A DNA stretch of 23,636 bases from Bacteroidaceae bacterium (GTDB lineage: Bacteria > Bacteroidota > Bacteroidia > Bacteroidales > Bacteroidaceae). The stretch covers positions 1-23,636 of the forward strand of contig CAAGLF010000092.1 in NCBI GenBank assembly GCA_900770705.1. Reading direction: 5' to 3'. Under the pieces are notes generated by a model. It made no database searches and was not told the DNA's origin. It saw only the letters and a list, made by a program, of their open reading frames with translations. This document shows positions 16,116 to 23,574 of this stretch, piece after piece. The position numbers and the translations under genes were made by a program. How positions within the stretch are numbered: position 1 is the stretch's first letter; each line of letters opens with the position of its first letter.

Positions 16116-16745
16116 TTAGATATTCAGTCCGGAGAAGCACATAAAGGCCATCGCCATCAGACCGACTGTAATGAACGTAATGCCCAGTCCACGCAGAGGT
16201 TTGGGCACGTCGGTATAAGCCATCTTTTCCGTAATGGCAGCCAAAGCCACGATAGCCAGCAACCATCCGATTCCGGAGCCAAGGGCATAGGCCAGCGCGT
16301 CCCAAATGTCACCGATGGCCTGCGAGCTCGTAGCGGGATCCATCTGAATGCGCTGCTGCATAAAGAGGCTGGCTCCCATAATGGCGCAGTTCACGGCTAT
16401 CAACGGCAGGAAGATACCGAGAGCGGCGTAAAGGGAGGGCGAGAAGCGCTCCACTATCATCTCCACCAACTGCACAATGCCGGCAATGACGGCGATGAAG
16501 AGGATGAACGAGAGGAAAGACAGGTCTACCCCTGCCACAAGACAGTCGGGACCGAGTACATACTTCTGCAGGAGATAGTCGACAGGCACCGTGACCAGCA
16601 GCACGAAAGTGACTGCCACACCGAGACCAAGGGCGGTCTTCACATTCTTGGAAACAGCCAGATAGGAGCACATTCCGAGGAAGAACGCAAATATCATATT
16701 GTCCACAAAGATGGAGCGGACGAAGAGACTAAAAAGATGTTCCAT
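16116..16745 (-). CDS. nqrE: Na+-translocating NADH:quinone reductase subunit E
   Basis: A 209-residue integral membrane protein with about six helices, related to NqrD but inserted with opposite topology. Family features are the N-terminal MEHLFSLFVRSIFVDNMIFA, the first half-channel motif FFLGMCSYLAVSK including the cysteine (Cys26) that in Vibrio NqrE helps bind the intramembrane iron centre shared with NqrD, and a second conserved NCAIMGASLF near 119-128. Length is normal. Spacing to nqrD is 55 bases, the second longest gap in the operon. Confidence 0.98.
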   Translation of the reverse strand: MEHLFSLFVRSIFVDNMIFAFFLGMCSYLAVSKNVKTALGLGVAVTFVLLVTVPVDYLLQKYVLGPDCLVAGVDLSFLSFILFIAVIAGIVQLVEMIVERFSPSLYAALGIFLPLIAVNCAIMGASLFMQQRIQMDPATSSQAIGDIWDALAYALGSGIGWLLAIVALAAITEKMAYTDVPKPLRGLGITFITVGLMAMAFMCFSGLNI

Positions 16746-16800
16746 AGTTTACACGTTGTGTTTGTTGGGAGGGGAGATAAAATTCCACGCCCTATTCGTT

Positions 16801-17430
16801 TCATTTCTGCTCTTCCTTATTGATCGCACGGTGAGCCCAAATGATCAGCCCCACGATGATGAGCGACATAGCGGGCATTGTCATCATTCCGTTGTTGACA
16901 TAACCCCAATCGTAAAGGCACTGGGGAACGATCTGATAGCCGAACAGCGTGCCGGCGCCAAGCAATTCGCGCACGAACCCTACTACAACGAGTATCCAGG
17001 CATAGCCGAGGCCGTTGCCAACACCGTCGAGGAAGCTTTCCCAAGGCCCGTTCTGCATAGCAAAGGCTTCGAGGCGTCCCATCAGGATACAATTGGTAAT
17101 AATCAGACCGACATAGACGGAGAGCTGCACGCTGACATCATAGGCAAAGGCCTTCAGCAGCTGGCTGACGATGGTCACCAACGAGGCCACCACTACCAGC
17201 TGAACGATGATACGGATACGGTTGGGCACCGTCTTGCGGAGCAGGGAGATAATCACATTGGCAAAAGCCAGAATAACCGTTACGGAAAGTCCCATCACGA
17301 TGGCCGGTTCCAATTGTGCCGTTACGGCCAGGGCGGAGCAAATGCCCAAAACCTGCACCACCACGGGATTGTTCAAGTTGAGCGGGCCAGTAAAGGCTGC
17401 TTTGTTCTCTTTGGAAAAAAGTTTACTCAT
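16801..17430 (-). CDS. nqrD: Na+-translocating NADH:quinone reductase subunit D
   Basis: A 209-residue, six-helix membrane subunit that pairs with NqrE around the intramembrane iron centre. Recognisable blocks are NPVVVQVLGICSALAVT (conserved Cys31), the charged cytoplasmic loop RKTVPNRIRIIVQL, and ITNCILMGRLEAFA with the second conserved Cys (about 113). The C-terminal EEQK tail is hydrophilic. It starts 17 bases after the nqrC stop, consistent with one transcript. No anomalies are seen. Confidence 0.98.
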   Translation of the reverse strand: MSKLFSKENKAAFTGPLNLNNPVVVQVLGICSALAVTAQLEPAIVMGLSVTVILAFANVIISLLRKTVPNRIRIIVQLVVVASLVTIVSQLLKAFAYDVSVQLSVYVGLIITNCILMGRLEAFAMQNGPWESFLDGVGNGLGYAWILVVVGFVRELLGAGTLFGYQIVPQCLYDWGYVNNGMMTMPAMSLIIVGLIIWAHRAINKEEQK

Positions 17431-17447
17431 AGTTGCTGTTCCTCCGG

Positions 17448-18155
17448 TTATTGATGATTAGCTTTGAAATAGTCTTGATATATCTGCAGACCGTCCTTGA
17501 GCATGGCATCGACGCCAACGGTCGTGAGCGTGGCTCCAGTAATGCCGTCTACGTCGTAGGCAGGATCTTCCACCTTGCCGTTCTTCACAGCCGAAAGGCG
17601 GACTTGGGTGTAAGTGCTGTCGGCAAAGACTTTCTTGCCGCGGAACTCGTCCTGAAATTTCTGTTCGGCGATAAGTGCACCCAGACCGGCCGTCTCGCTC
17701 TCGTGGGAGAAGTAGGCACCGTATACGGTATTCATATCTGCATTCAGTGCGACATAGCCCCACAGACCGCCCCACAGTCCACGTCCGCTCATTGGCACGA
17801 CGTACTTCACGGTGCTGTCTACACGGCAGACATAGAGGGGGAGATTGTCGGCCGTAATGCTTTTGTTCTCTACTTCGAAACCGGCGGCTTCTTTGTCGGC
17901 GCCTGCATTGACGGTATCACCCTTAGCCGTGACAATCATATCTGCAAGAACTACTTCACTGTACTTCTGCTCTACTTCAGCCTTGTCGAGACCACGCAGG
18001 TTCAAGGCTGCAAGGATTTGCTGCTTCTTGTCGATACGCACATTGGCGTCCTGCCGTTCCTTCAGGCTCGAAGAGATAAAAGCCAGCAGGAATGCTACGA
18101 TAACCACCATTACCGAAGCATAGATAATCGTGTATGTATTGCTATTGGTATTCAT
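17448..18155 (-). CDS. nqrC: Na+-translocating NADH:quinone reductase subunit C
   Basis: A 235-residue subunit with one N-terminal membrane helix (about 8-28) and a periplasmic domain carrying covalently bound FMN. The attachment motif is visible as DGITGATLT at 203-211, with Thr209 the expected phosphoester-linked residue. GLWGGLWGYVAL (126-137) and HESETAGLGA (151-160) are conserved FMN-binding-domain blocks. The frame runs upstream to 18248 through nqrB coding sequence; ATG 18155 is chosen because it restores the normal N-terminus and sits 19 bases after the nqrB stop. The flavin transferase ApbE required for FMN attachment is not encoded in this window. Confidence 0.97.
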   Translation of the reverse strand: MNTNSNTYTIIYASVMVVIVAFLLAFISSSLKERQDANVRIDKKQQILAALNLRGLDKAEVEQKYSEVVLADMIVTAKGDTVNAGADKEAAGFEVENKSITADNLPLYVCRVDSTVKYVVPMSGRGLWGGLWGYVALNADMNTVYGAYFSHESETAGLGALIAEQKFQDEFRGKKVFADSTYTQVRLSAVKNGKVEDPAYDVDGITGATLTTVGVDAMLKDGLQIYQDYFKANHQ

Positions 18156-18174
18156 TCTATTCCGGTATTTGGGA

Positions 18175-19341
18175 TTAGTGTTGCTGCATACGCTTGGCTC
18201 GCTTGCTGATGTTGGCCTGCACGAAGCAATAGTCGATAAGCGGAGCAAACATATTCATAAAAAGGATGGCCAACATCATTCCTTCAGGATATCCTGGGTT
18301 GAGAACGCGGATCAGAATGGCCAACACGCCAATGAGGAAGCCGTAAATATACTTGCCCTGCTCGGTGCGCGCTCCGGTGACGGGGTCGGTAGCCATAAAT
18401 ACGGCGCCGAAGGCGAAGCCACCCAAGGCCAGGTGTTCGTACCAGGGGATATTGGCCACGGCATTGCCCTCGGGAGCGGCGATGTTGAACAAAACGGCCA
18501 CAAGAGCGCCACCAACGAAGACGCTGCCCATTGTTTTCCAGGAAGCTATGCGTGTCCAAAGCAGTATGGCGGCTCCGATGGCAATGGCGACAACGCTGGT
18601 CTCACCGATACTGCCGGGTATCAACCCACTGACCATACTGCTGAAGTTGGCCTCGATGGGAAGATTGGCTGCAGCCTGTCCAAGGGGAGTGGCCTGCGTC
18701 ACGGCTTCTGCTCCAAGGTTGTTGCCAAGGCCGAAGAGCTGGTTGGTGGCTACCCACACCTTGTCTCCACTCATACTGGTGGGATAAGCGAAAAAGAGGA
18801 AGGCACGGGCGGCGAGTGCGGGGTTGAAGATATTCATTCCTGTACCGCCATAGATTTCCTTCACCAGGATAACAGAGAAGGCTACAGCGACGGCCAGCAT
18901 CCACAGCGGACAATTCACGGGAACTATCATCGGGATGAGAAGTCCGGTGACGAGATAGCCTTCTTGTATCTCCTCTTTTTTCCATTGCGCCACGATAAAT
19001 TCGATGCCAAGACCCACTCCATAGCTGACGACAATCTTGGGCAGCATAATGAGGAAGCCGTAGGCGAACATCTCAATGAACGAAGCGCTTATGCCGGCGG
19101 CGGCATAGTTTTGAAAGCCGATGTTGTACATTCCGAACAGCAAAGCTGGCAGCAGGGCAATGACAACGATGGACATAATGCGCTTAGAATCGATGGCATC
19201 GTGGATACTGACGCCTGTACGCGAAGTGGTGTTCGGCACAAGCAGGAAAGTTTCAAATCCGTCGAACACAGAGCGGAAGGCGCTGAGCTTCCCGCCTTCT
19301 TCGAAGTGCGGACGTATTTTGTCGATGGTTTCTTTAAGCAT
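18175..19341 (-). CDS. nqrB: Na+-translocating NADH:quinone reductase subunit B
   Basis: A 388-residue polytopic membrane subunit (about ten helices) that carries one covalent FMN plus riboflavin, contributes to the quinone site and forms much of the sodium path. The N-terminal block FEEGGKLSAFRSVFDGFETF (13-32) is diagnostic; KEIYGGTGMNIFNPALAARA and TQATPLGQ follow, with Thr218 matching the FMN-attachment threonine of the family. The frame extends to TTG 19416, but ATG 19341 (MLKETIDKIRPHF) gives the family-standard start. A 109-base gap separates it from nqrA, unusually long for this operon. Confidence 0.97.
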   Translation of the reverse strand: MLKETIDKIRPHFEEGGKLSAFRSVFDGFETFLLVPNTTSRTGVSIHDAIDSKRIMSIVVIALLPALLFGMYNIGFQNYAAAGISASFIEMFAYGFLIMLPKIVVSYGVGLGIEFIVAQWKKEEIQEGYLVTGLLIPMIVPVNCPLWMLAVAVAFSVILVKEIYGGTGMNIFNPALAARAFLFFAYPTSMSGDKVWVATNQLFGLGNNLGAEAVTQATPLGQAAANLPIEANFSSMVSGLIPGSIGETSVVAIAIGAAILLWTRIASWKTMGSVFVGGALVAVLFNIAAPEGNAVANIPWYEHLALGGFAFGAVFMATDPVTGARTEQGKYIYGFLIGVLAILIRVLNPGYPEGMMLAILFMNMFAPLIDYCFVQANISKRAKRMQQH

Positions 19342-19450
19342 TTTCTTGTCTGTTTTGGATATGACGCGCTGCTGCGGAATGGCCTGATACTGCACTTGTT
19401 GCAATTTCCGGCTCAAGAGGCCAGCGGCACGCCGGGGTCTACTCGTTTAC

Positions 19451-20803
19451 TTAGGCGTTCTCCTTTCTCAGTATGTCGAGTCCTTCACGCACAATGCGCT
19501 GCAACTCAAGTTTTGAACTGCAAATGAATTCGGCCACTGCAAAATCTTCCGGAGCCACTTCGTAAATGCCCAGTGCCTCCTGCCGGTCGATATCGCCGGA
19601 TATGATGGCCTTTATCAAATAAGAGGGATAGATATCCATCGGGAACACACGCTCATACTCCGCGGACATAATCATATGCCGCTCGCCGCCCTTGACACGA
19701 CAGTCGAGGTCGTATCGCCTGGAATGAGGCTGCAACCAGGAGAAATAGCTGCGGCTGGTGGAGAAGTCGTTGAGGCGAGGACGTATCCAGCCGAACCACT
19801 CGTCGGCATCGTCGCCTTCGGGCAGGGCACATACCTCAGTGGAATGTGCGGCCAGGTATCCCTCTGCGGAAGTACGGACTCCCACCAGCGGGTTGCCATT
19901 GACCACACGCACGTGGCCCTGTGCCGACAGCTTGCTGCCGAACACGTCGCCCAAGGCGGCGCCGACGATGGCCTCGACATAGCAGGGAGCGGTCACCCGG
20001 GAGCCGCCAACGGCGACGCGGCGGGTGAAGTCCACACGGCCGGTGCGGAACAGACGGCCGATGAAGAGCACTTCTTCGGCACCAAGCGTCCATACCACTT
20101 CGCCCTTGTTTACCGGGGAAACGTGATTGATTTGTACGCCCACGTTGCCCGCAGGGTTGGGACCCTCGAACACACTGACAGACACCTCGGGCACCGGCAG
20201 CAGGGGGGTATTGATTTGTTCAGGCGATATGCCCAGATGTACGGGCGCCAACTTGGCCAGTACACGCAGACCCAGCTGGAAGTCTTGCTCCTGTCCCTGG
20301 GCCACAAAGGAGAAGTCGGCAGCCAACGGCATCTTGCTGAAGGCTGAAACGAACACTGCCTTCGGCTGGTCAGCCGGCGAGGCCGTCACGTCATAAGGGC
20401 GCTGCCGGAAATAGGCAAACAGGCCGGTCTGCAACAGACACGACAGCACTTCCTCACGCGTGGCACGGCCGAGATCGGGCACATCGAACTCCTTGGCAGC
20501 CTGCTTGCGGTCGGCCGCGATTTCAATGCGCAACAACTTACGACGGTCGCCGCGTACAATAGCCTTGACCGTACCGCTCACAGGGGAAACGAACTGTATG
20601 CGCTCCGTAGCTTTGTCGACAAAGACCGGAGAACCGGCCAACACACTGTCACCCTCCTTCACCTTCAGACGCGGAGCCACTCCGTAGAAATCCTCGGGCT
20701 GCAAGGCGTAAATGGCAGAGAGCGGAGCCTGCTCCATACGCAGTTCCGGCTCACCGACCAGGCGGATGTCCAATCCTTTCTTGATTTTATACAAAGGTTC
20801 CAT
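19451..20803 (-). CDS. nqrA: Na+-translocating NADH:quinone reductase subunit A
   Basis: A 450-residue peripheral subunit on the cytoplasmic side, implicated in quinone binding. It shows the KIKKGLDIRLVGEPE start, a lipoyl-like GDSVLAGSPVFVDK and VSPVSGTVKAIVRGDRRKLL block (about 50-90), and the later NPAGNVGVQINHV and GSRVTAPCYVEA blocks. ATG 20803 (MEPLYKIKK) is preferred over an open extension reaching 21187, because the extension covers the promoter region, is not protein-like and the family normally begins here. It is the first gene of nqrABCDEF, whose complete six-gene order makes a sodium-motive NADH dehydrogenase. Confidence 0.97.
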   Translation of the reverse strand: MEPLYKIKKGLDIRLVGEPELRMEQAPLSAIYALQPEDFYGVAPRLKVKEGDSVLAGSPVFVDKATERIQFVSPVSGTVKAIVRGDRRKLLRIEIAADRKQAAKEFDVPDLGRATREEVLSCLLQTGLFAYFRQRPYDVTASPADQPKAVFVSAFSKMPLAADFSFVAQGQEQDFQLGLRVLAKLAPVHLGISPEQINTPLLPVPEVSVSVFEGPNPAGNVGVQINHVSPVNKGEVVWTLGAEEVLFIGRLFRTGRVDFTRRVAVGGSRVTAPCYVEAIVGAALGDVFGSKLSAQGHVRVVNGNPLVGVRTSAEGYLAAHSTEVCALPEGDDADEWFGWIRPRLNDFSTSRSYFSWLQPHSRRYDLDCRVKGGERHMIMSAEYERVFPMDIYPSYLIKAIISGDIDRQEALGIYEVAPEDFAVAEFICSSKLELQRIVREGLDILRKENA

Positions 20804-20892
20804 TATAATAATTGTGAATTTTGTGCTGCAAGAATATCCTTTGGCCATACTACCGCACCCGCTCAACGCGAGATGTGTAAAAAATGGCGTAG

Positions 20893-20900
20893 CAAATTTA
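20893..20900 (-). promoter_or_regulatory. Candidate -7 element for the nqr operon
   Basis: On the minus strand TAAATTTG at 20900-20893 fits TAnnTTTG exactly, followed by C as is common. The expected -33 TTTG is not present. It would give a leader of about 80 bases. The 20,804-21,200 stretch otherwise shows no gene on either strand. Confidence 0.45.
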
Positions 20901-21200
20901 AGAAAGAAATACGAAATACGCCCCTTCTTGTGTGGAAATTTCACCGACAGGCACATTGAATGGAGCAATTCGACCCATTTTGCAGCACAATGCGTCAAGA
21001 AGGTACCCCTCAAAGCCTCTCTTTCCCGCGATCTACACACCTGAGTTTTCGACAAAGGCATACACCGCCACATACTGCCGCGAAAGTTTTCAGAACAAGG
21101 CCCGAATAATTTTTTTTTGCCGCAGAAATGAGAATTACCTCCGTACTTCTTTCTGCTGTCATAGAGGGCCAGAAAACGCAACCACAAAAAAGCAGAAAAA

Positions 21201-21232
21201 TTTGGCCATCAAGAAGAAATGGCGTACTTTTG
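21201..21232 (+). promoter_or_regulatory. Promoter for ssrA
   Basis: TTTG at 21201-21204, a 20-base spacer and TACTTTTG at 21225-21232 match the Bacteroidota housekeeping consensus in full. The predicted start near 21,240 lies about 16 bases ahead of the mature tmRNA 5' end. Confidence 0.88.
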
Positions 21233-21255
21233 CAGTCCTAAAAATGCCTGAGAAC

Positions 21256-21656
21256 GGGCCAGACCGGATTTGACAGCGGACTTGGGCGGTCAGTAAGCAT
21301 GCAGTGCGGACGGGAGCGGGCACTCAAAACTCGGCTCTCAGACAATTTAACTGGCGAAAACAACTACGCTCTCGCTGCTTAATCGAAGTACAGTAGATTA
21401 ACTTTATTCCGGCACCAGGTGCTGGAACGAGACATCTCCCCGAAGCCGTTCTTCCCGAGGCTCGCGGAACCGGAGGTGCAGCAAAATCGGGAATAGCCTG
21501 CGGCGGCCTCGCACCGCAGACGAAAATCGAAGAGGATAAGGCAGCGCTTGGTGGCTCCGGTCTTGGCACTGCACGAAAACGAAGACGGAGATAAGCATGT
21601 AGAAAGCCGATGGTCTTTCCGTTTGGACGAGGGTTCAACTCCCTCCTGGTCCACCA
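21256..21656 (+). ncRNA. ssrA: Transfer-messenger RNA (tmRNA), one-piece
   Basis: A 401-base tmRNA that rescues stalled ribosomes and adds a degradation tag. The acceptor stem forms between GGGCCAG (21256-21262) and CTGGTCC (21646-21652), followed by A and an encoded CCA. The T arm AGGGTTCAACTCCCT and the 5' GGATTTGACAGC (D-loop region) are typical. The resume frame GGC GAA AAC AAC TAC GCT CTC GCT GCT TAA at 21353-21382 encodes GENNYALAA. The order is standard, not the permuted two-piece form. It has a full-consensus promoter and is followed by a 16-pair hairpin. No integrated element is attached at its 3' end within the window. Confidence 0.97.
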
Positions 21657-21659
21657 CAC

Positions 21660-21699
21660 AATACTCCGGCATAGCCAGACGCCGCTATGCCGGAGTATT
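21660..21699 (+). terminator. 16-bp perfect hairpin after ssrA
   Basis: AATACTCCGGCATAGC (21660-21675) and GCTATGCCGGAGTATT (21684-21699) are perfectly complementary with an eight-base loop. It begins four bases after the tmRNA CCA and probably ends that transcript, although only TT follows. Being symmetrical, it can also serve the DUF488 gene on the other strand. Confidence 0.8.
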
Positions 21700-21766
21700 C
21701 ATATCCAGCCGGAACATTCCTCCACACGCAGACGGGCATATCCCGCCTCGTCAACACACATAGGCA

Positions 21767-22396
21767 TCACTCGTAGATGTCCGACTTTTTAGAGAAGAAA
21801 CCCACCTCCTTATTTTTGAGAATATAAGCATCCGCACGCTGCTGCTCAAGCGTATAATTGTCAAACAAACCATTTCCCGCCTCGCGCAAACGCCCCGCTC
21901 TGCAATAATCGACAATCATCTGACGCTCCAGCTTAACGTGCGAGCACACCGAACACTCCGTATCCATAATATGCAGCACCTCGATGCCCCGCTCAGACAG
22001 CGCACGGCCGATCAAGGCAAACCGGTGACACTGCATAGGATTGCCTGGCGTACCCATAATAACAATCCTATTGCCACGGCGCAATCCTGTCTCAATACGC
22101 TCGACCCCCTCTATGAAGCTCCGCGACTTCGCCACGAGGTTCAAATCCACCCTACCCTCCACCGTCATACACTCATACTGCCGCTCTCCAAACTCTTTGC
22201 CGAAATAAAGATAATAAATGCCGTGCAGAGGAAGCAGAGCATTCAGCTTGTCCTGATTGAACTGCTGCATATAATTCAACAAAGTCTTGCTGCGAATATC
22301 CACAAGACTGTTGATGTCAAAATACTTCAGTATCCGTAGAAATACCGGAATAGGAAGTTTGGCGTGACCAATGGTATAAACAGTATTATTTTCCAT
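21767..22396 (-). CDS. DUF488 family protein
   Basis: A 209-residue soluble protein of the DUF488 family. The signature elements are an N-terminal YTIGHAKLPIPVFLRIL (8-24), LVDIRS (about 32-37), GIYYLYFGKEFGE, and the late MQCHRFALIG block where a Cys-His-Arg sits after GNP. Further Cys residues (TECSVCSHV) follow. The biochemical role of the family is not established; suggestions in the literature are not strong enough for me to assign one. It is flanked by ssrA (convergent) and a tRNA pair (divergent), apparently as a single-gene unit. I see no clear Bacteroidota promoter in the 250-base AT-rich gap upstream, although partial -7 matches exist. Confidence 0.85.
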   Translation of the reverse strand: MENNTVYTIGHAKLPIPVFLRILKYFDINSLVDIRSKTLLNYMQQFNQDKLNALLPLHGIYYLYFGKEFGERQYECMTVEGRVDLNLVAKSRSFIEGVERIETGLRRGNRIVIMGTPGNPMQCHRFALIGRALSERGIEVLHIMDTECSVCSHVKLERQMIVDYCRAGRLREAGNGLFDNYTLEQQRADAYILKNKEVGFFSKKSDIYE

Positions 22397-22625
22397 CCTC
22401 AGAACATTTTATTCGAATAAACAAACGAAAACTATGTATCACCAAAGGTTCAGAGGTGCGATGAAAAACGGAACTCCGCTTCCCCTCCTCACCTTTCAGC
22501 AGGCGAAAGTACAAAAAACCGCCTTGACAAGACCTACAATCACACATTTCTCGCCCAAAAAACTTGATTTTAGACCTCAAACTCACGCCCTGACATCTTT
22601 CAGGCACATTTTTACACGAAAAAAT

Positions 22626-22656
22626 TTGGTATTTACAGAAAAAGCGCTACCTTTGC
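22626..22656 (+). promoter_or_regulatory. Promoter for the tRNA-Ser/tRNA-Glu pair
   Basis: TTTG at 22626-22629, a 19-base spacer and TACCTTTG at 22649-22656 fit the Bacteroidota consensus. The tRNA-Ser gene begins 37 bases downstream of the -7 element. The stretch 22,397-22,625 contains no gene that I can see. Confidence 0.87.
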
Positions 22657-22692
22657 ACCGCGTTTCAAGAGAAGCGGACATTCAGTTACTTT

Positions 22693-22779
22693 GGAAGTTT
22701 GGGTGAGTGGCTGAAACCAGCAGTTTGCTAAACTGCCGTACGGGTTACCGTACCGGGGGTTCGAATCCCCCAGCTTCCG
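22693..22779 (+). tRNA. tRNA-Ser (anticodon GCU)
   Basis: An 87-base class II tRNA. The acceptor stem is GGAAGTT/AGCTTCC with G as discriminator base; the anticodon loop TTGCTAA gives GCT, reading AGC/AGU serine codons; a long variable arm GTACGG-GTTA-CCGTAC and T arm GGGGG-TTCGAAT-CCCCC follow. CCA is not encoded. Confidence 0.96.
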
Positions 22780-22837
22780 CAAAAGGATTGACAACAATCC
22801 ATTCTCAGCTTCGAAAGAAGTAGAAATGCAACTATCC

Positions 22838-22909
22838 GGCGCTTTCATCTAACGGTTAGGATACATGCCTCTCACGCATGGTATACGGGTTCGATTCCCG
22901 TAGGCGCTA
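22838..22909 (+). tRNA. tRNA-Glu (anticodon CUC)
   Basis: A 72-base tRNA. The D arm ATC-TAACGGTTAG-GAT, anticodon stem CATGC/GCATG with loop CTCTCAC (anticodon CTC, reading GAG), and T arm ACGGG-TTCGATT-CCCGT are all well formed. The acceptor GGCGCTT/AGGCGCT contains G-U pairs at 1-72 and 6-67. CCA is not encoded. It lies 58 bases after tRNA-Ser and shares its promoter and terminator. A CUC isoacceptor suits the GAG-rich coding seen in this genome. Confidence 0.92.
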
Positions 22910-22922
22910 CAAAATCCTGTTA

Positions 22923-22958
22923 GGCGGTTGAGAAATTCATCTCTCAACCGCCTTTTTT
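22923..22958 (+). terminator. Intrinsic terminator after the tRNA pair
   Basis: GGCGGTTGAGA (22923-22933) and TCTCAACCGCC (22942-22952) form a perfect 11-pair stem with an eight-base loop, followed immediately by TTTTTT. Confidence 0.95.
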
Positions 22959-23083
22959 CATCTTTAGAACAATCGAACAATAATAGAGTAGTAGCAACTA
23001 ATGAGGACAAGCATATAGGCGTACAATGCAGAACAGTAAGAACTAATTTCTTAGCAAACTTCTCCGATTTGCGCTGAATAACT

Positions 23084-23105
23084 TAATTCTTACATTAAAG
23101 AATTA
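23084..23105. repeat. AT-rich 8-bp inverted repeat
   Basis: TAATTCTT (23084-23091) and AAGAATTA (23098-23105) flank a six-base loop. The surrounding 22,959-23,165 is clearly more AT-rich than the rest of the window and has no gene. The function is unknown; it may be chance in AT-rich sequence. Confidence 0.4.
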
Positions 23106-23165
23106 CGCCAGGGCATATTGATCTTGATAGTAGCTTCAGCAGCTTGCTATTCTTATCTTAAACCT

Positions 23166-23361
23166 GCAGAACTCTTCCACACCCCGCAAAACAACATACC
23201 GAATCCCTGTCTTTCCATCCATTCCGCCCGCAAAGATATCTTCTACACCCCGCAAAGCAACACACCGTAGCCCTGCCCCTTCATCCATTCCGCCCGCAAA
23301 GACATCTTCCACACACCGCACACAACTTACCGAAGCCCGGCCCCCTTCAACAATCCTCCTT
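23166..23361. repeat. 66-base tandem repeat, about three units, with 22-base substructure
   Basis: Units start at 23166 (64 bases), 23230 (66) and 23296 (66, diverging at the end). The shared pattern is GCAAAGAnATCTTCnACACCCC, then GCAAAGCAACACACCG, then CTTCATCCATTCCGCCC. Each unit splits into three blocks of 22 bases (the first block of unit one is 20), two of which begin GCAAA and end in CCC. In the minus strand the 66-base unit is in frame, giving a 22-residue repeat, but the codons there show no convincing start or function. Confidence 0.75.
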
Positions 23362-23382
23362 TCACCTTCCCTTCCCGTCGAC

Positions 23383-23410
23383 CCGCACTGCCACAGCCGC
23401 CCGCACTGCC
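23383..23410. repeat. Short direct repeat of 10 bases, 18-base spacing
   Basis: CCGCACTGCC occurs at 23383-23392 and 23401-23410, and a partial CACTGCC follows at 23417-23423. It lies between the 66-base and 20-base arrays and is probably part of the same simple-sequence expansion. Confidence 0.5.
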
Positions 23411-23454
23411 ATACACCACTGCCCAGGGAGCGCTCACCTGCCCCGCCGCAAGCC

Positions 23455-23514
23455 CCTGTCGCACTCTGCAAACACCTGTCGCACTCCGCGAACTCCTGTC
23501 GCGCTCCGTACACA
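23455..23514. repeat. 20-base tandem repeat, three units
   Basis: Units begin CCTGTCGCACTC at 23455, CCTGTCGCACTC at 23475 and CCTGTCGCGCTC at 23495, exactly 20 bases apart, with variable ends. The array abuts the rRNA operon terminator. No gene is present. Confidence 0.75.
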
Positions 23515-23515
23515 C

Positions 23516-23561
23516 AAAAAAAGCAGTGTCCCGCACGACTTCTCTGTCGTACAGGACACTG
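23516..23561 (-). terminator. Terminator of the rRNA operon
   Basis: On the minus strand CAGTGTCCTGTACGAC and GTCGTGCGGGACACTG form a 16-pair stem (two G-U pairs) with a six-base loop, followed by GC and seven T. It lies about 13 bases past the apparent 5S 3' end. Confidence 0.93.
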
Positions 23562-23574
23562 ACTCGATAAAAAA

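Noticed and set aside
18130..19527. A 465-codon plus-strand frame over nqrB and nqrC
   Set aside because: It is antisense to well-identified nqr genes and has no recognisable domain.
21324..21659. A 111-codon minus-strand frame within the tmRNA
   Set aside because: The region is a structurally complete tmRNA; frames antisense to it are commonly mis-annotated as proteins.
21657..21766. An attachment site or integrated element at the tmRNA 3' end
   Set aside because: No repeat of the tmRNA 3' end and no integrase gene are seen downstream; the neighbour is a DUF488 gene and the sequence is a normal terminator.
23136..23513. A 125-codon minus-strand frame with 22-residue repeats
   Set aside because: It starts at a GTG just after the rRNA terminator and consists largely of tandem-repeat DNA; no promoter or protein-like composition supports it. 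The repeats themselves are reported.
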